Source: Litorihabitans aurantiacus
Lineage (GTDB): Bacteria > Actinomycetota > Actinomycetes > Actinomycetales > Beutenbergiaceae
Reading direction: 5' to 3'
Length of the DNA stretch: 64,000 nucleotides
NCBI RefSeq assembly: GCF_030161595.1
Contig: NZ_BSUM01000001.1
Coordinates: 3,224,001 to 3,288,000, forward strand
The notes beneath the pieces were generated by a model. The model ran no database searches, was not told where the DNA came from, and saw nothing but the letters and a program-made list of their open reading frames with translations. Position numbers and translations under genes: made by a program. Shown here piece by piece: positions 34,306-42,460 of this stretch. Every line of letters starts with the position of its first letter. Position 1 is the first letter of the stretch.

Positions 34306-35069
34306 TCCTCCACGTCCCCCACGCCTCGCGCGTCATCCCGGCCGACGCCCGGGCGTCCATCGTCCTGGGCGACGCGGCACTCGAGCGCGAGCTCGATCTC
34401 ATGACCGACTCGTTTACCGACGTGCTCGCACAGCGCGCCGTCGAGGGTCTCGCGACCTCCGCCCAGGTGATCGCAGCGCCGGTCTCACGTCTCGCGGTCG
34501 ACGTCGAGCGGTTCCCCGACGAGCGCGAGGTCATGAACGAGGTCGGCATGGGTGCCGTCTACACCCGCACGCACGACGGCGGAGTGCTGCGTCACGAGGC
34601 CGATCTCGCCCTGGTTGCCCGGTACGGCGACCCGCACGCCCGCCGGGTGCGCGACGCCGTCGCCCGCGATCTGGAGTCAGCCGGCGCGGCCGTGCTCATC
34701 GACGTGCACTCCTATCCCTCGCGTCGGCTTCCGTACGAGATCTTCCCGGAGGAGGCGCACCGACCCGAGATCTGCCTCGGGGTCGACGACGACCACACGC
34801 CGCCCGAGCTCGTCGACCTCGCCCGGGACGCCTTCGGCGACTTCGAGGTCGCGATCAACACCCCGTTCGCCGGGACCTACGTACCGCTGGACTACTACGG
34901 CACCGATCGCCGCGTCGCCTCGCTCATGATCGAGATCCGGCGCGACACGTACATGGACGAGGAGAGCGTCGAGCTGCACGACGACGCGGACCGGGTCGTG
35001 GCGGCGCTGCGTCGGCTCATCGGCGAGGGACATGGGTGGGGTGCCGCACGCGTCGGCGGTTCTCATTGA
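34302..35069 (+). CDS. N-formylglutamate amidohydrolase family protein
   Basis: This 255-residue protein begins MILHVPHASRVIPADAR and has VDVERFPDERE, TRTHDGG and LIDVHSYPSRRLPYE, with metal-binding acidic residues and histidines as in zinc-dependent FGase-family enzymes. Its ATG overlaps the PIN toxin stop by 4 bp, so translation is coupled. The usual role is hydrolysis of N-formylglutamate in histidine breakdown, but no hut genes are near, so another amide or peptide substrate is possible. Confidence 0.85.
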   Translation: MILHVPHASRVIPADARASIVLGDAALERELDLMTDSFTDVLAQRAVEGLATSAQVIAAPVSRLAVDVERFPDEREVMNEVGMGAVYTRTHDGGVLRHEADLALVARYGDPHARRVRDAVARDLESAGAAVLIDVHSYPSRRLPYEIFPEEAHRPEICLGVDDDHTPPELVDLARDAFGDFEVAINTPFAGTYVPLDYYGTDRRVASLMIEIRRDTYMDEESVELHDDADRVVAALRRLIGEGHGWGAARVGGSH

Positions 35070-35075
35070 GGTGTT

Positions 35076-35162
35076 GCAGAGATCGACTGCCACAGATCAG
35101 CGGGACTCGAGCGTCAATGCAGGGCGTTCGACGAGCCACGTGCCCGGGAGTACACGGGGCGG
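35076..35162 (+). pseudogene. Relic of an excisionase-type antitoxin C-terminus
   Basis: Read in frame from 35076 the sequence gives AEIDCHRSAGLERQCRAFDE, against AEIKRYRAARLERQRKAFDE in the antitoxin at 33189-33635; roughly 60% of 29 positions agree. There is no start and no rest of the gene. It begins directly after the amidohydrolase stop. It indicates a former second copy of the module, removed by recombination. The rest of the gap up to 35420 shows nothing assignable. Confidence 0.65.
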
Positions 35163-35422
35163 GTGCCTAGCTCGTGGTCAAGCAGGTGACAATCTCGGGA
35201 ACCCGGTTGCAGGTCGGTGGCCCCAGAAGGGGCATGACGCACGACGCGCTCGATGCCGGGTCCGTTCCTCTTGGAGTGCCGTCACGCTGTCGAAAAGCCC
35301 CCGTGCATCCACCGGTCGACTGTCCAGTCACTCGACCGATCGATCCGGAGGTGCGGTCTCCGGTGGCCGACCGCCAGCGACGCAGGTGGGCGCGTCGTTC
35401 AGGCGGTGTCCGGCAGCCTGGA

Positions 35423-35428
35423 TATGAT
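35423..35428 (+). promoter_or_regulatory. -10 element of the HNH gene
   Basis: TATGAT, a near-consensus sigma-70 -10 hexamer, lies 40 bp before the GTG start of the HNH gene in AT-richer DNA. No convincing -35 was found. Confidence 0.4.
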
Positions 35429-35467
35429 ACCCAACATAGTTCATAGAAGAGCGAAGAGGTTTGACGG

Positions 35468-36412
35468 GTGGAAGTAATACTTGCAATTGGAGTCATCGCA
35501 GGCCTCTCGGTGGTCGCATATCGGGTCATACGGCACATTCGCAAGGAGCGCTACTTCGCGAGCGAAGAGTTTCTGGCCCATAAGCAGGCAATCGCGCGTT
35601 ACGTCTGGGAGCACAACGAGATCGCGAGGTACGTCGCGGAGATCCGGTCACGAGGAACGTTTGCGATCGGCTCCTCGTCTTCGGGCGCTCAGGCGCACCT
35701 CGCCTCGTTTGATAACACCAGCTACCACAATTACCGGCGCGACAGGAACGTCGCTTCGTACGGGTCGCCCAATGTCCACAACTGCTCTCTACAGGTGGTT
35801 CGGAATGCAAGCGCCGACCCGATCAAGTACGTGATGAAATACTTCAATATACGAGCAGAAGAGGGTGTTCTCCTGCATGCTCAGGTGCTCGGTGAGAGCA
35901 TCTCTCGTCTCGAGTCTGCTCTCCACAACCTCCGGGTTCGCGAGGAGGGGGTCGCGCGAGCGATGAATCCGCCCGGGTTCATACTTAAGCACTACCTCAG
36001 CGAGTTCATGCATCACGTCGGCGTCGAGCTCTCGCCAATCTCTGTCCCATACCCCACCTTTACCTTCGAGTATGTCAGTGCCGGCGGCAACAGTTCGCAG
36101 CGCACATCTCTGACCCTGGACACCCCCGTTATCGATGCGCTAGTTGAGACCTTGTCTCAGAAGATCCGGTATCGGAAGAGCGCGGCCGGGCAGCGGAGTC
36201 TTATGACCGCGCGGCTCCGCGAGTACATCAAGGCGCGAGACGGATATGCCTGCCGTTATTGTCGCGTCTCGGTCCAGCAGGAGCCGCACCTCCTGCTCGA
36301 GGTTGATCACATTGTTCCGGTCTCACGGGGAGGTTTGTCGATCGTAGAGAATCTGCAGACCTTGTGCTGGCGCTGCAACCGCTCGAAGTCGAACAAGATC
36401 GTTTCGGCCTGA
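35468..36412 (+). CDS. Membrane-anchored HNH endonuclease
   Basis: This 314-residue protein has one N-terminal membrane segment (VILAIGVIAGLSVVAYRVI, residues about 2-20), a middle domain of about 190 residues with no motif I recognise, and a C-terminal HNH nuclease: CRYCRVSV, LEVDHIVPVSRGG, and NLQTLCWRCNRSKSNK, with paired zinc cysteines. The base composition is clearly lower in GC than the surroundings, which suggests transfer. A membrane-tethered nuclease in an island of toxin-antitoxin and NAD-related genes could act against incoming DNA; that role is inferred. GTG 35468 follows AAGAGG. Confidence 0.85.
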   Translation: MEVILAIGVIAGLSVVAYRVIRHIRKERYFASEEFLAHKQAIARYVWEHNEIARYVAEIRSRGTFAIGSSSSGAQAHLASFDNTSYHNYRRDRNVASYGSPNVHNCSLQVVRNASADPIKYVMKYFNIRAEEGVLLHAQVLGESISRLESALHNLRVREEGVARAMNPPGFILKHYLSEFMHHVGVELSPISVPYPTFTFEYVSAGGNSSQRTSLTLDTPVIDALVETLSQKIRYRKSAAGQRSLMTARLREYIKARDGYACRYCRVSVQQEPHLLLEVDHIVPVSRGGLSIVENLQTLCWRCNRSKSNKIVSA

Positions 36413-36459
36413 GATGCGGCAGAAGGTTCAACTCTGAGCCGCCTCCGTTGGACCGTGCC

Positions 36460-36890
36460 CTACAACCCGCGCGCCTGCTCCTGAGCCACCCCGGTCACGA
36501 TCCGCAGCTGCACCTGCGACAGCGCCTCGAGCCGCACCGAGGTCGGCAGCGCGGCGAGCGCGGCGACGGCGTCGTCGACCGCCGACTCGACCGTGACGCG
36601 ACCGCGAGCACGCCCCGCGCCGTCACCGTCCACCCGGCCCCCACGCGCCCCTGCCTCGTCACCCTCGACCAGCCCCCGAACAGCTCGTCCAGCGACAGCC
36701 CCAGCGCCCGGGCGATCGGCCCCTGGTGCCTGCTGGACGGCATGCGGTAGCCCGTCTCGATCTGCGCGATGTACGGGTAGGACAACCCGGTCACCTCCGC
36801 CAGCGCCTTGCGGCTGAGGCCGAGATCCTCCCGCCGTCGGGCGATGAGTCGACCGACGGCGAGGTCCCCCGTCTTGGGTGAGCTGCTCAT
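36460..36890 (-). pseudogene. XRE family regulator, frameshifted
   Basis: The helix-turn-helix (residues about 12-66; DLGLSRKALAEVTGLSYPYIAQIETGYRMPS) is intact, then the frame is lost. A base added to GGGGG (plus-strand CCCCC, 36673-36677) restores GLVEGDEAGARGG and a helical C-terminus ending in LEALSQVQLRIVTGVAQEQ, total 143 residues. ATG 36890 follows GGAGGAGG. It is divergent from the ADP-ribosylglycohydrolase pair and is their likely repressor. Confidence 0.82.
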
Positions 36891-36984
36891 GAGTGGTCCT
36901 CCTCCCGACCGGAGTCTATGCACTCAGCGAAGCCGGCCCCTTGCGCACAGCAGCAACCACCCCCTACGGTGAGCATCAGCCAAC

Positions 36985-37001
36985 CTATGCGTAGCGCATA
37001 G
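36985..37001. promoter_or_regulatory. Operator palindrome between the XRE regulator and the DraG operon
   Basis: CTATGCG-TAG-CGCATAG is a perfect 7-3-7 inverted repeat 20 bp before the DraG-family start. A related half, CTATGCA, occurs near the XRE promoter at about 36916. A TACGGT -10 candidate lies at 36965-36970. Binding by the XRE protein is inferred. Confidence 0.6.
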
Positions 37002-37020
37002 CGTGCCGACGGGAGAAAGA

Positions 37021-38487
37021 ATGCCCCACCACCTCACCCACGCCCAGACCGACCGCGCATGCGGAGTCCTCATCGCCTCGGCCGCGGGCGACGCGCTCGG
37101 CGCCGGCTACGAGTTCGCCGCCGTGCGCCCCGACCTCGTGCCGGACATGATCGGCGGTGGCCTCGGCGACTTCGCACCCGGGGAGTGGACGGACGACACC
37201 GCGCAGGCCGTCGCCGTCGCCCAGGCCGCCGCGACCGGCGGCGACCTGCGCGACCCCGCGATGCTCGACGCGATCGCCGCCGGCTTCGCCCGCTGGTACG
37301 CCGGGCGCCCGCCCGACGTCGGCAACCAGACCCGCGCGGTCCTCAGCCGCGCGGGGCACGCACCGTCGGCCGCCCGCATGACGGAGGCGGCGCGCGACGT
37401 GCACGAGCGCGCCGGCCGCAGCGCCGGCAACGGCTCGCTCATGCGCACCGGCCCCGTCGCTCTCGCCCACCTCGACGACCCCGCCGCCCTCGTCGAGGCC
37501 GCCATGACCATCAGCGCGCTGACCCACCACCAGGACCACGCCCAGGAGGCGTGCGCGCTGTGGTCGCTCATGGTGCGCCACGCCGTCCTGACCGGCGCGA
37601 TGCCGGCGTTCGACGACGTCGCCCCCTGGATGCCGAACCGCGACGTCTGGCGCGACCGGCTGCGGGAGGCGCAGGAGCGGCCGCCGTCGGCGTTCACCAC
37701 CAACGGCTGGGCGGTCGGCGCGCTGCAGGCCGCGTGGTCGGCGATCACGCACACGCCCGTCGACGAGGCCGACCCCTCCCGCCACCTCACCAACGCGCTC
37801 ACCACCGCGATCCGCATCGGCCACGACACCGACACGGTCGCCGCGATCGCCGGATCGCTGCTCGGGGCGCGGTGGGGCATGACGGCCGTGCCCGCGCGCT
37901 GGCGCCGCATCCTGCACGGGTGGCCGGGGATCGACGCGCGCGAGCTCGAGCGGCTCGCCGTCCTGGCCGTCACCGGCGGCCGCGGGGTGAAGTACGGCTG
38001 GCCCGCCGTCGACCACATCGACTACCGCGCGCTCCAGCACGGCCGTCCCGCGCTCGCTCGTCACCCGTTCGACGACGGCGTGTGGCTCGCCGGCGCCACG
38101 GCGCTCGACGCGCTCCCCAGCGGGGTCGACGCCGTCGTCTCCCTCTGCCTGACCGGTCGCACCCAGGTGCCCGACGGCGTCGAGCACGTGACCTTCCGGC
38201 TCCAGGACGAGGCGGCGCCGGAGTCCAACCCGCACCTCGACGCCGTGCTGCGCGACGCGGCCGCGACCGTGGCGGCGCTGCGGCGCGAGGGCCGCACGGT
38301 GCTGGTGCACTGCGTCGCGGCGCACTCGCGCACGCCGACCGTCGCGATCGCGTACGCGATGCTCCTGGGCGTCCCGCTGGAGCGGGCAACGGAGGCGGTG
38401 TGCGCGGCGCTGCCGGCCGCGTCGCCCAACCCCGGGTTTCGCCGCGCGCTGGCGCGGCTCGAGGCCGGGAGGAGCGCCGATGCCTGA
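37021..38487 (+). CDS. ADP-ribosylglycohydrolase fused to a dual-specificity phosphatase domain
   Basis: This 488-residue protein has an N-terminal DraG domain (GVLIASAAGDALGAGYEF, GEWTDDTAQAVAVA with the magnesium-binding TDDT, and IRIGHDTDTVAAIAGSLLGA with the second acidic set) over about residues 8-300. The C-terminal 150 residues are a cysteine phosphatase: the P-loop VHCVAAHSRTPTVA is the CX5R signature, with a general-acid region upstream. Such a fusion could remove ADP-ribose and then process the phosphate or phosphoribosyl product. ATG 37021 follows GGGAGAAAGA. It overlaps the next gene by 8 bp. Confidence 0.9.
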   Translation: MPHHLTHAQTDRACGVLIASAAGDALGAGYEFAAVRPDLVPDMIGGGLGDFAPGEWTDDTAQAVAVAQAAATGGDLRDPAMLDAIAAGFARWYAGRPPDVGNQTRAVLSRAGHAPSAARMTEAARDVHERAGRSAGNGSLMRTGPVALAHLDDPAALVEAAMTISALTHHQDHAQEACALWSLMVRHAVLTGAMPAFDDVAPWMPNRDVWRDRLREAQERPPSAFTTNGWAVGALQAAWSAITHTPVDEADPSRHLTNALTTAIRIGHDTDTVAAIAGSLLGARWGMTAVPARWRRILHGWPGIDARELERLAVLAVTGGRGVKYGWPAVDHIDYRALQHGRPALARHPFDDGVWLAGATALDALPSGVDAVVSLCLTGRTQVPDGVEHVTFRLQDEAAPESNPHLDAVLRDAAATVAALRREGRTVLVHCVAAHSRTPTVAIAYAMLLGVPLERATEAVCAALPAASPNPGFRRALARLEAGRSADA

Positions 38488-39823
38488 GCTCGACCTCGCG
38501 GCGCTCGACCCGGACTCGCTCATGATGTTCCACGACGAGGAGGGTGACGGCGTGGCGCTCGCCGTCTTCCTCCGCGATGGACAGTTCTGCCGGGCGCGCC
38601 GGACCTGGCACCCCCTGCCCCGCAGCAGCACGATCCTCGACGGAATCTCCCTGCGCTGCGTCCACCCCGATTTCGTCGCGCTCTACGACCAGCTGCAGGA
38701 TCACGGGCAGATGCCGTCGGTCGCCCAGACGCAGGAGTTCGAGATCGACGTGAAACCCGGAGCGGCGCCGACGCAGGCTCCCATCGTGCGGCGCCGGCCG
38801 TTCGGCGCTGCCGGGCCGCCTGAGGCGGCGGTGCGCGGCATGCTGCTGGGTCTTGCGCTGGGCGACGGCGTCGCCGCGACGGGCGGAGCCGTCCCTCCGC
38901 ACGGGGTGCTCCGGGCTGGTGCTGCGTCGCAGCTCGGGCTGGCGACGGCGGACGGGCTGCTGCGCACGGAGGTCTCGCGCGCGGCGATCGTCGCCGAGAA
39001 CCCGACGATCGTGGCGATGCGCGAGGTGGTGCAGTCCTACCGGAGGTGGGCGGTGCGGCGGGGCGAGATGCCACCACACGTGTCGGACGAAACGGGGTGG
39101 ACGGCCGGTCTCGAGCTGTTGCGCGAGCGACGCGGGTCATCGCCCACGACGGTGCGGGCGCTGCTGCGGCAGGAGCCGCTCGACTCGGACGGCTACCACG
39201 CGCTCCTGCGGTCGACACCGATCGCGGCGTGGAACCGCGAGCAGGGCTCCCTGGTGCGCGCCATGGTCGGGGTCACGCACTCGATCCCGAAGGTCGGCCA
39301 GTTCGCGCAGCTGTGGACGGTGCTGCTGCGACGGTCGCTCGCGGCGTCGTCGCTCGAGGAGGCGGCCACGGTCGCCACGAACGAGGTGGGCGCGCGGACC
39401 CGGGTGGCTCACCACCTGGGGATGGTCCGGGAGCGGGCGGGCGTCGCGCCGTGCGATCACGCGGTCTCGGAGAAGTTCGCGATGCGTCGCTCAGCGCTCT
39501 CGGCGCTGACCGGCGGTGCCTACGTCGCGTTCAGCTACCCGGACGCCGACACGATCGAGGAGGCGCTCGCCTTCGCCGCCCGCGCGACGCACGGGAACGC
39601 CGTCGCGGCGGTGGCGGGTGCGCTGCTGGGCGCGCTGCACGGCGTTCACGCGCTGCCGCCCGGCCCGGCGTTGCGGCTCGAGCTGGGGTGGGCGGCGGAC
39701 ACGCTGGCGCGCGACCTCGCAGCTGTCGGACGGGCGGGCGCGATGGGCGACCTGCAGAGGTTCCGACCGCTCGAGGCGGCGCGGCTGCGGCGCGCCTACA
39801 CGGCGATCGGCGACCAGGGGTGA
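38480..39823 (+). CDS. ADP-ribosylglycohydrolase-like protein, divergent
   Basis: This 447-residue protein has an N-terminal domain of about 105 residues with a beta-rich look (ALAVFLRDGQFCRARRTWHPL), then a DraG-like helical domain starting EAAVRGMLLGLALGDGVAATGG and ending in HGNAVAAVAGALLGALHG. The N-terminal metal motif TDDT is not evident (ATADGLLRTE is in its place) and the second acidic motif reads YPDADTIEEAL, so it may be inactive or bind rather than cleave ADP-ribose. It overlaps the active-looking DraG-phosphatase gene and they probably act together. Confidence 0.78.
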   Translation: MPELDLAALDPDSLMMFHDEEGDGVALAVFLRDGQFCRARRTWHPLPRSSTILDGISLRCVHPDFVALYDQLQDHGQMPSVAQTQEFEIDVKPGAAPTQAPIVRRRPFGAAGPPEAAVRGMLLGLALGDGVAATGGAVPPHGVLRAGAASQLGLATADGLLRTEVSRAAIVAENPTIVAMREVVQSYRRWAVRRGEMPPHVSDETGWTAGLELLRERRGSSPTTVRALLRQEPLDSDGYHALLRSTPIAAWNREQGSLVRAMVGVTHSIPKVGQFAQLWTVLLRRSLAASSLEEAATVATNEVGARTRVAHHLGMVRERAGVAPCDHAVSEKFAMRRSALSALTGGAYVAFSYPDADTIEEALAFAARATHGNAVAAVAGALLGALHGVHALPPGPALRLELGWAADTLARDLAAVGRAGAMGDLQRFRPLEAARLRRAYTAIGDQG

Positions 39824-39842
39824 GCCTGCGCGCGCCAGCCGC

Positions 39843-40970
39843 CTACCCCTCCGCGGCCCCGAACCCCGCGAGCATCCGGGCGAGCGCGGCCCACGCCTCG
39901 TCGTCGTGCCCCCGTTTGAACGCCTCGGCGTACGCGCCCCGCAGCGTCGCGACGAGGTCGGAGTCGCCGACCTGGTAGCGCGCGTCGAGCAGGTGGCTGG
40001 CGTCGCGCGCGGCGTACATCGCGACGGCGTCGAGGAACAGCGCGAGGGCGCGGGCGGAGGCGGCGCGGCCGCCGATCGCGATGCCGGGCGCGGATCCGGC
40101 GACGACGACGTCGAGCTGGCTGCTCCACAGCCGCTCGAACGCGCGGTCCGGCTGGAGGGTGATGACGCTGCCGATGTCGGCGCCGTCGGTGTGGGCGCCG
40201 CCGTCGGTGGCGAGCTGGGTGCGCAGCGCGGCGACCTCGTGCGCGAACCGGATGAGGTTGTCGTCGGTGAGCGACGCGCCGACGACCATCACGTGCTTCG
40301 TCATCATCAGCGCCTGGATGACGGCGCCGACGGGCTTCCACCGCGCGTCGTAGTGCACGAACGCGTTGCGGGTCAGCACGATCGAGGAGGGGTGGTCGAC
40401 GTCGCCGTGCATCTTCATCACCCACGGCCCCTCCGGGTCGGCGCGCTCCCAGGGGAGGACGGCGATCTCGCGGGTCTGGTCGACGCCGCCCGTCGCCTCG
40501 ACCGCGCGCTCGTAGAGCTGGTCGTAGTTCGTGGTGACGGCGTTGGGGATGCGCATCCCGGCGAGCAGGACGTGCCCGAGCCCGGGTAGGAGGTCCTGGC
40601 CGACGACGGCGGTGACGCGCTCGCCGAGCGTGCGGCCGTCGCGAGGGGTGAGGTCGCGCAGCTCGCGCTCGAGGACCTCACCCTGGTCCAGGACCGGGAG
40701 GTTGCTCAGCTCCTCCCACGTGAGGTCGGAGCCGGCGTCCGCGAGCAGCCGCTCGAGCAGCCCGTTCCAGGAGGGGAGGCCGGCGCCCATGCTGAGCCCG
40801 GCGCCGAAGAACAGGGCGACCTCCTTGTTCGCCACGCGGGCGCCGAGCTCGCGCGCCTTCGCGAGGAGGCCGGGGCCTCGGTCTCGGCGGCTTCTGAACT
40901 TAAGGCGCACGCGTTGAGCGCAAGTGCCTGGCCGATAGTGAGAGCACAGCGCCGGTCGCGCGGTGGTCAT
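39843..40970 (-). CDS. SIR2-like domain protein, possibly truncated at the N-terminus
   Basis: The SIR2-type Rossmann core is clear: ALFFGAGLSMGAGLPSW, TTNYDQLYERAVEATGG, and the catalytic-type histidine in VMKMHGDVDHPSSIVLTR. About 130 residues follow, ending in FKRGHDDEAWAALARMLAGFG. The start is unsure: ATG 40970 is used, but residues before ARELGARVANKEV look non-native (Arg/Cys-rich), and IS remnants lie 250 bp upstream, so an N-terminal domain may have been lost. SIR2 proteins deplete NAD in several phage-defence systems; here it is convergent to the two DraG genes. Confidence 0.78.
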   Translation of the reverse strand: MTTARPALCSHYRPGTCAQRVRLKFRSRRDRGPGLLAKARELGARVANKEVALFFGAGLSMGAGLPSWNGLLERLLADAGSDLTWEELSNLPVLDQGEVLERELRDLTPRDGRTLGERVTAVVGQDLLPGLGHVLLAGMRIPNAVTTNYDQLYERAVEATGGVDQTREIAVLPWERADPEGPWVMKMHGDVDHPSSIVLTRNAFVHYDARWKPVGAVIQALMMTKHVMVVGASLTDDNLIRFAHEVAALRTQLATDGGAHTDGADIGSVITLQPDRAFERLWSSQLDVVVAGSAPGIAIGGRAASARALALFLDAVAMYAARDASHLLDARYQVGDSDLVATLRGAYAEAFKRGHDDEAWAALARMLAGFGAAEG

Positions 40971-41228
40971 GGGGAATGGCGGCCCGTCGTGATGCGGGCG
41001 AGGCGACACGGCGGTTCGGCGCGAGCGCGCCGCGCGCGATGAGCCGGGCGGCTCTACCGATGACGACACCAGTGGGCACTCTGTCCTCAGGGACGCGGAC
41101 TCACCGGTGGGCACGTCGCCGGGGACGGAGTGGCCGACTGGATGGTCTGGACGGCGAGAGCGGAGGTCGCCAGCCTCGGCTCTATGCCACACGTAGGCGA
41201 CGGTGAGCGCGTCCATCGACGCCCGGCA

Positions 41229-41484
41229 CTAGGTGTTGAGGGTTTGGACGTTGGTGACGCCGTGGTGGAGCCGGCTGGCGGGCGGCTGGTCGCTGACGGC
41301 GGTGTGGGCTCGATGGTAGTTGTGGTGGATCTTCCAACCGGTCAGGGCGGTGGCTCGTTCGGCTTCTGAGTTCCAGTCGCGGGCGTAGAGGAACTCCTCG
41401 GCCAGGATGCGCTGGTAGCGCTCGACCTTGCCGTTGTGGCGTGGGGTGTAGGGCTTGATCCGCTGGTGCTTGGAGGCGGGGGTC
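41229..41484 (-). pseudogene. IS481-type transposase C-terminal fragment
   Basis: About 85 residues of the DDE integrase C-terminus: QRIKPYTPRHNGKVERYQ, then HHNYHRAHTAVSD, containing the last catalytic Glu of the DDE set (KVER). The N-terminal two thirds are absent: the sequence is cut exactly at the short palindrome 41480-41524. The element is not mobile by itself. Confidence 0.85.
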
Positions 41485-41524
41485 TGCTGCACGGATAAGT
41501 GTCACCTATCCGTGCAGCAGACCC
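41480..41524. repeat. Short palindrome related to the 54-bp family (copy 7) at an IS junction
   Basis: Arms of 18 bp (41480-41497 and 41507-41524) with a 9-base loop. The inner end CGGATA/TATCCG and the CTGCTGCA stretch match copies 1 and 2, but the arm lacks about six bases. Both flanking transposase genes are truncated exactly at it. Confidence 0.7.
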
Positions 41525-42281
41525 GGTCGTCGATAGCAGATTTGTAGCCGCCAAACGGGTCCAACGCCGCGATCTGGACGCCTTGGCGGAATGTCTCGCC
41601 GCGTTCAGTGAGCCAGTCCAGGTAGACCCTCTTCGATCGGCCCGGCACCAGGTCCAGCAGCCGAGCACGCACGCGCCCGTCATCGTCGCGGGTGAGGTCG
41701 ACCATCCCGGTCAGCTCCTTCGGTCCCTTAGTGCGGCGGTCGCCGTGGTGCCAGGAGTGCTCATCGACCCCGAGGCTCCTCATCCCGGCGAACCGGGACT
41801 CCTCCGCGGCAAGCCACTCGAGCTTCACGACTCGCTACAGCGACCACCACGAGACGACCAGGTGGCGCGTGAGCCCGGCGATCGTGGCGTGCTCACGACG
41901 CAACGGCCCGATCGCCCAGAATCGCCCGGGTCGTGATCGAGCCGCGTGGATCGACCAGTTCCGGTACTTGCTCGGCGTACCCCCGTGAGGGCACGCGATC
42001 TCGGGGCACCGCCGGATCCGTTGGCGTCAGATCACGTGGACCCGGACGTCGCCGTGCGGCACGTCGTGCAGGACCCGCCGCGTTCGGCCGCGGCTCGGGG
42101 CCGCGACCCCGCATTCCGGGCAGCCCTGCAACTGCCAGGGTGTGGAGACGGTGACCGTCATCAGCGCCTCGGATCGTTCGACACCGTCGGCATGCACCCC
42201 GGGCACGCTCAGCAGCACGTCACAGCGCGAACAAGGGTCACCGGTGGTGGGCGCGCCAGCGCACCCCGGAGCGTTGGACAA
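41525..42281 (-). pseudogene. ISL3-type transposase remnant
   Basis: A decayed ISL3 transposase read with several frame changes and stops. The N-terminal zinc region CPECGVAAPSRGRTRRVLHDVP is near 42120; FWAIGPLRREHATIAGLTRHL is near 41900; ESRFAGMRSLGVDEHSWHHGD, then VDLTRDDDGRVRARLLDLVPGRS and ALDPFGGYKSAIDD near 41530. It ends at the palindrome. A GGCTCTTCGC-type sequence near 42385-42398 could be the element's terminal repeat. Not functional. Confidence 0.8.
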
Positions 42282-42460
42282 TGTCGAGGTCCTCGGAGTC
42301 GATCAGTGGTTGGCGCTTCTGATCATCGGGGACCTCGACCCCCGCACCCAGCCGCTGACCTCAGCCGGACCGATCCCCATCGGACTAGCGAAGAGCCCCA
42401 TTAGGCCGGCTCTGTTGCGCCGCGAGTGCGGGGACGAGAATGCTTAGGGTACGTTCGGCC

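Noticed and set aside
35163-35420. Gap before the HNH gene checked for a tRNA or other RNA gene
   Set aside because: No cloverleaf or other recognisable RNA could be built, and no tRNA was seen elsewhere in the window.
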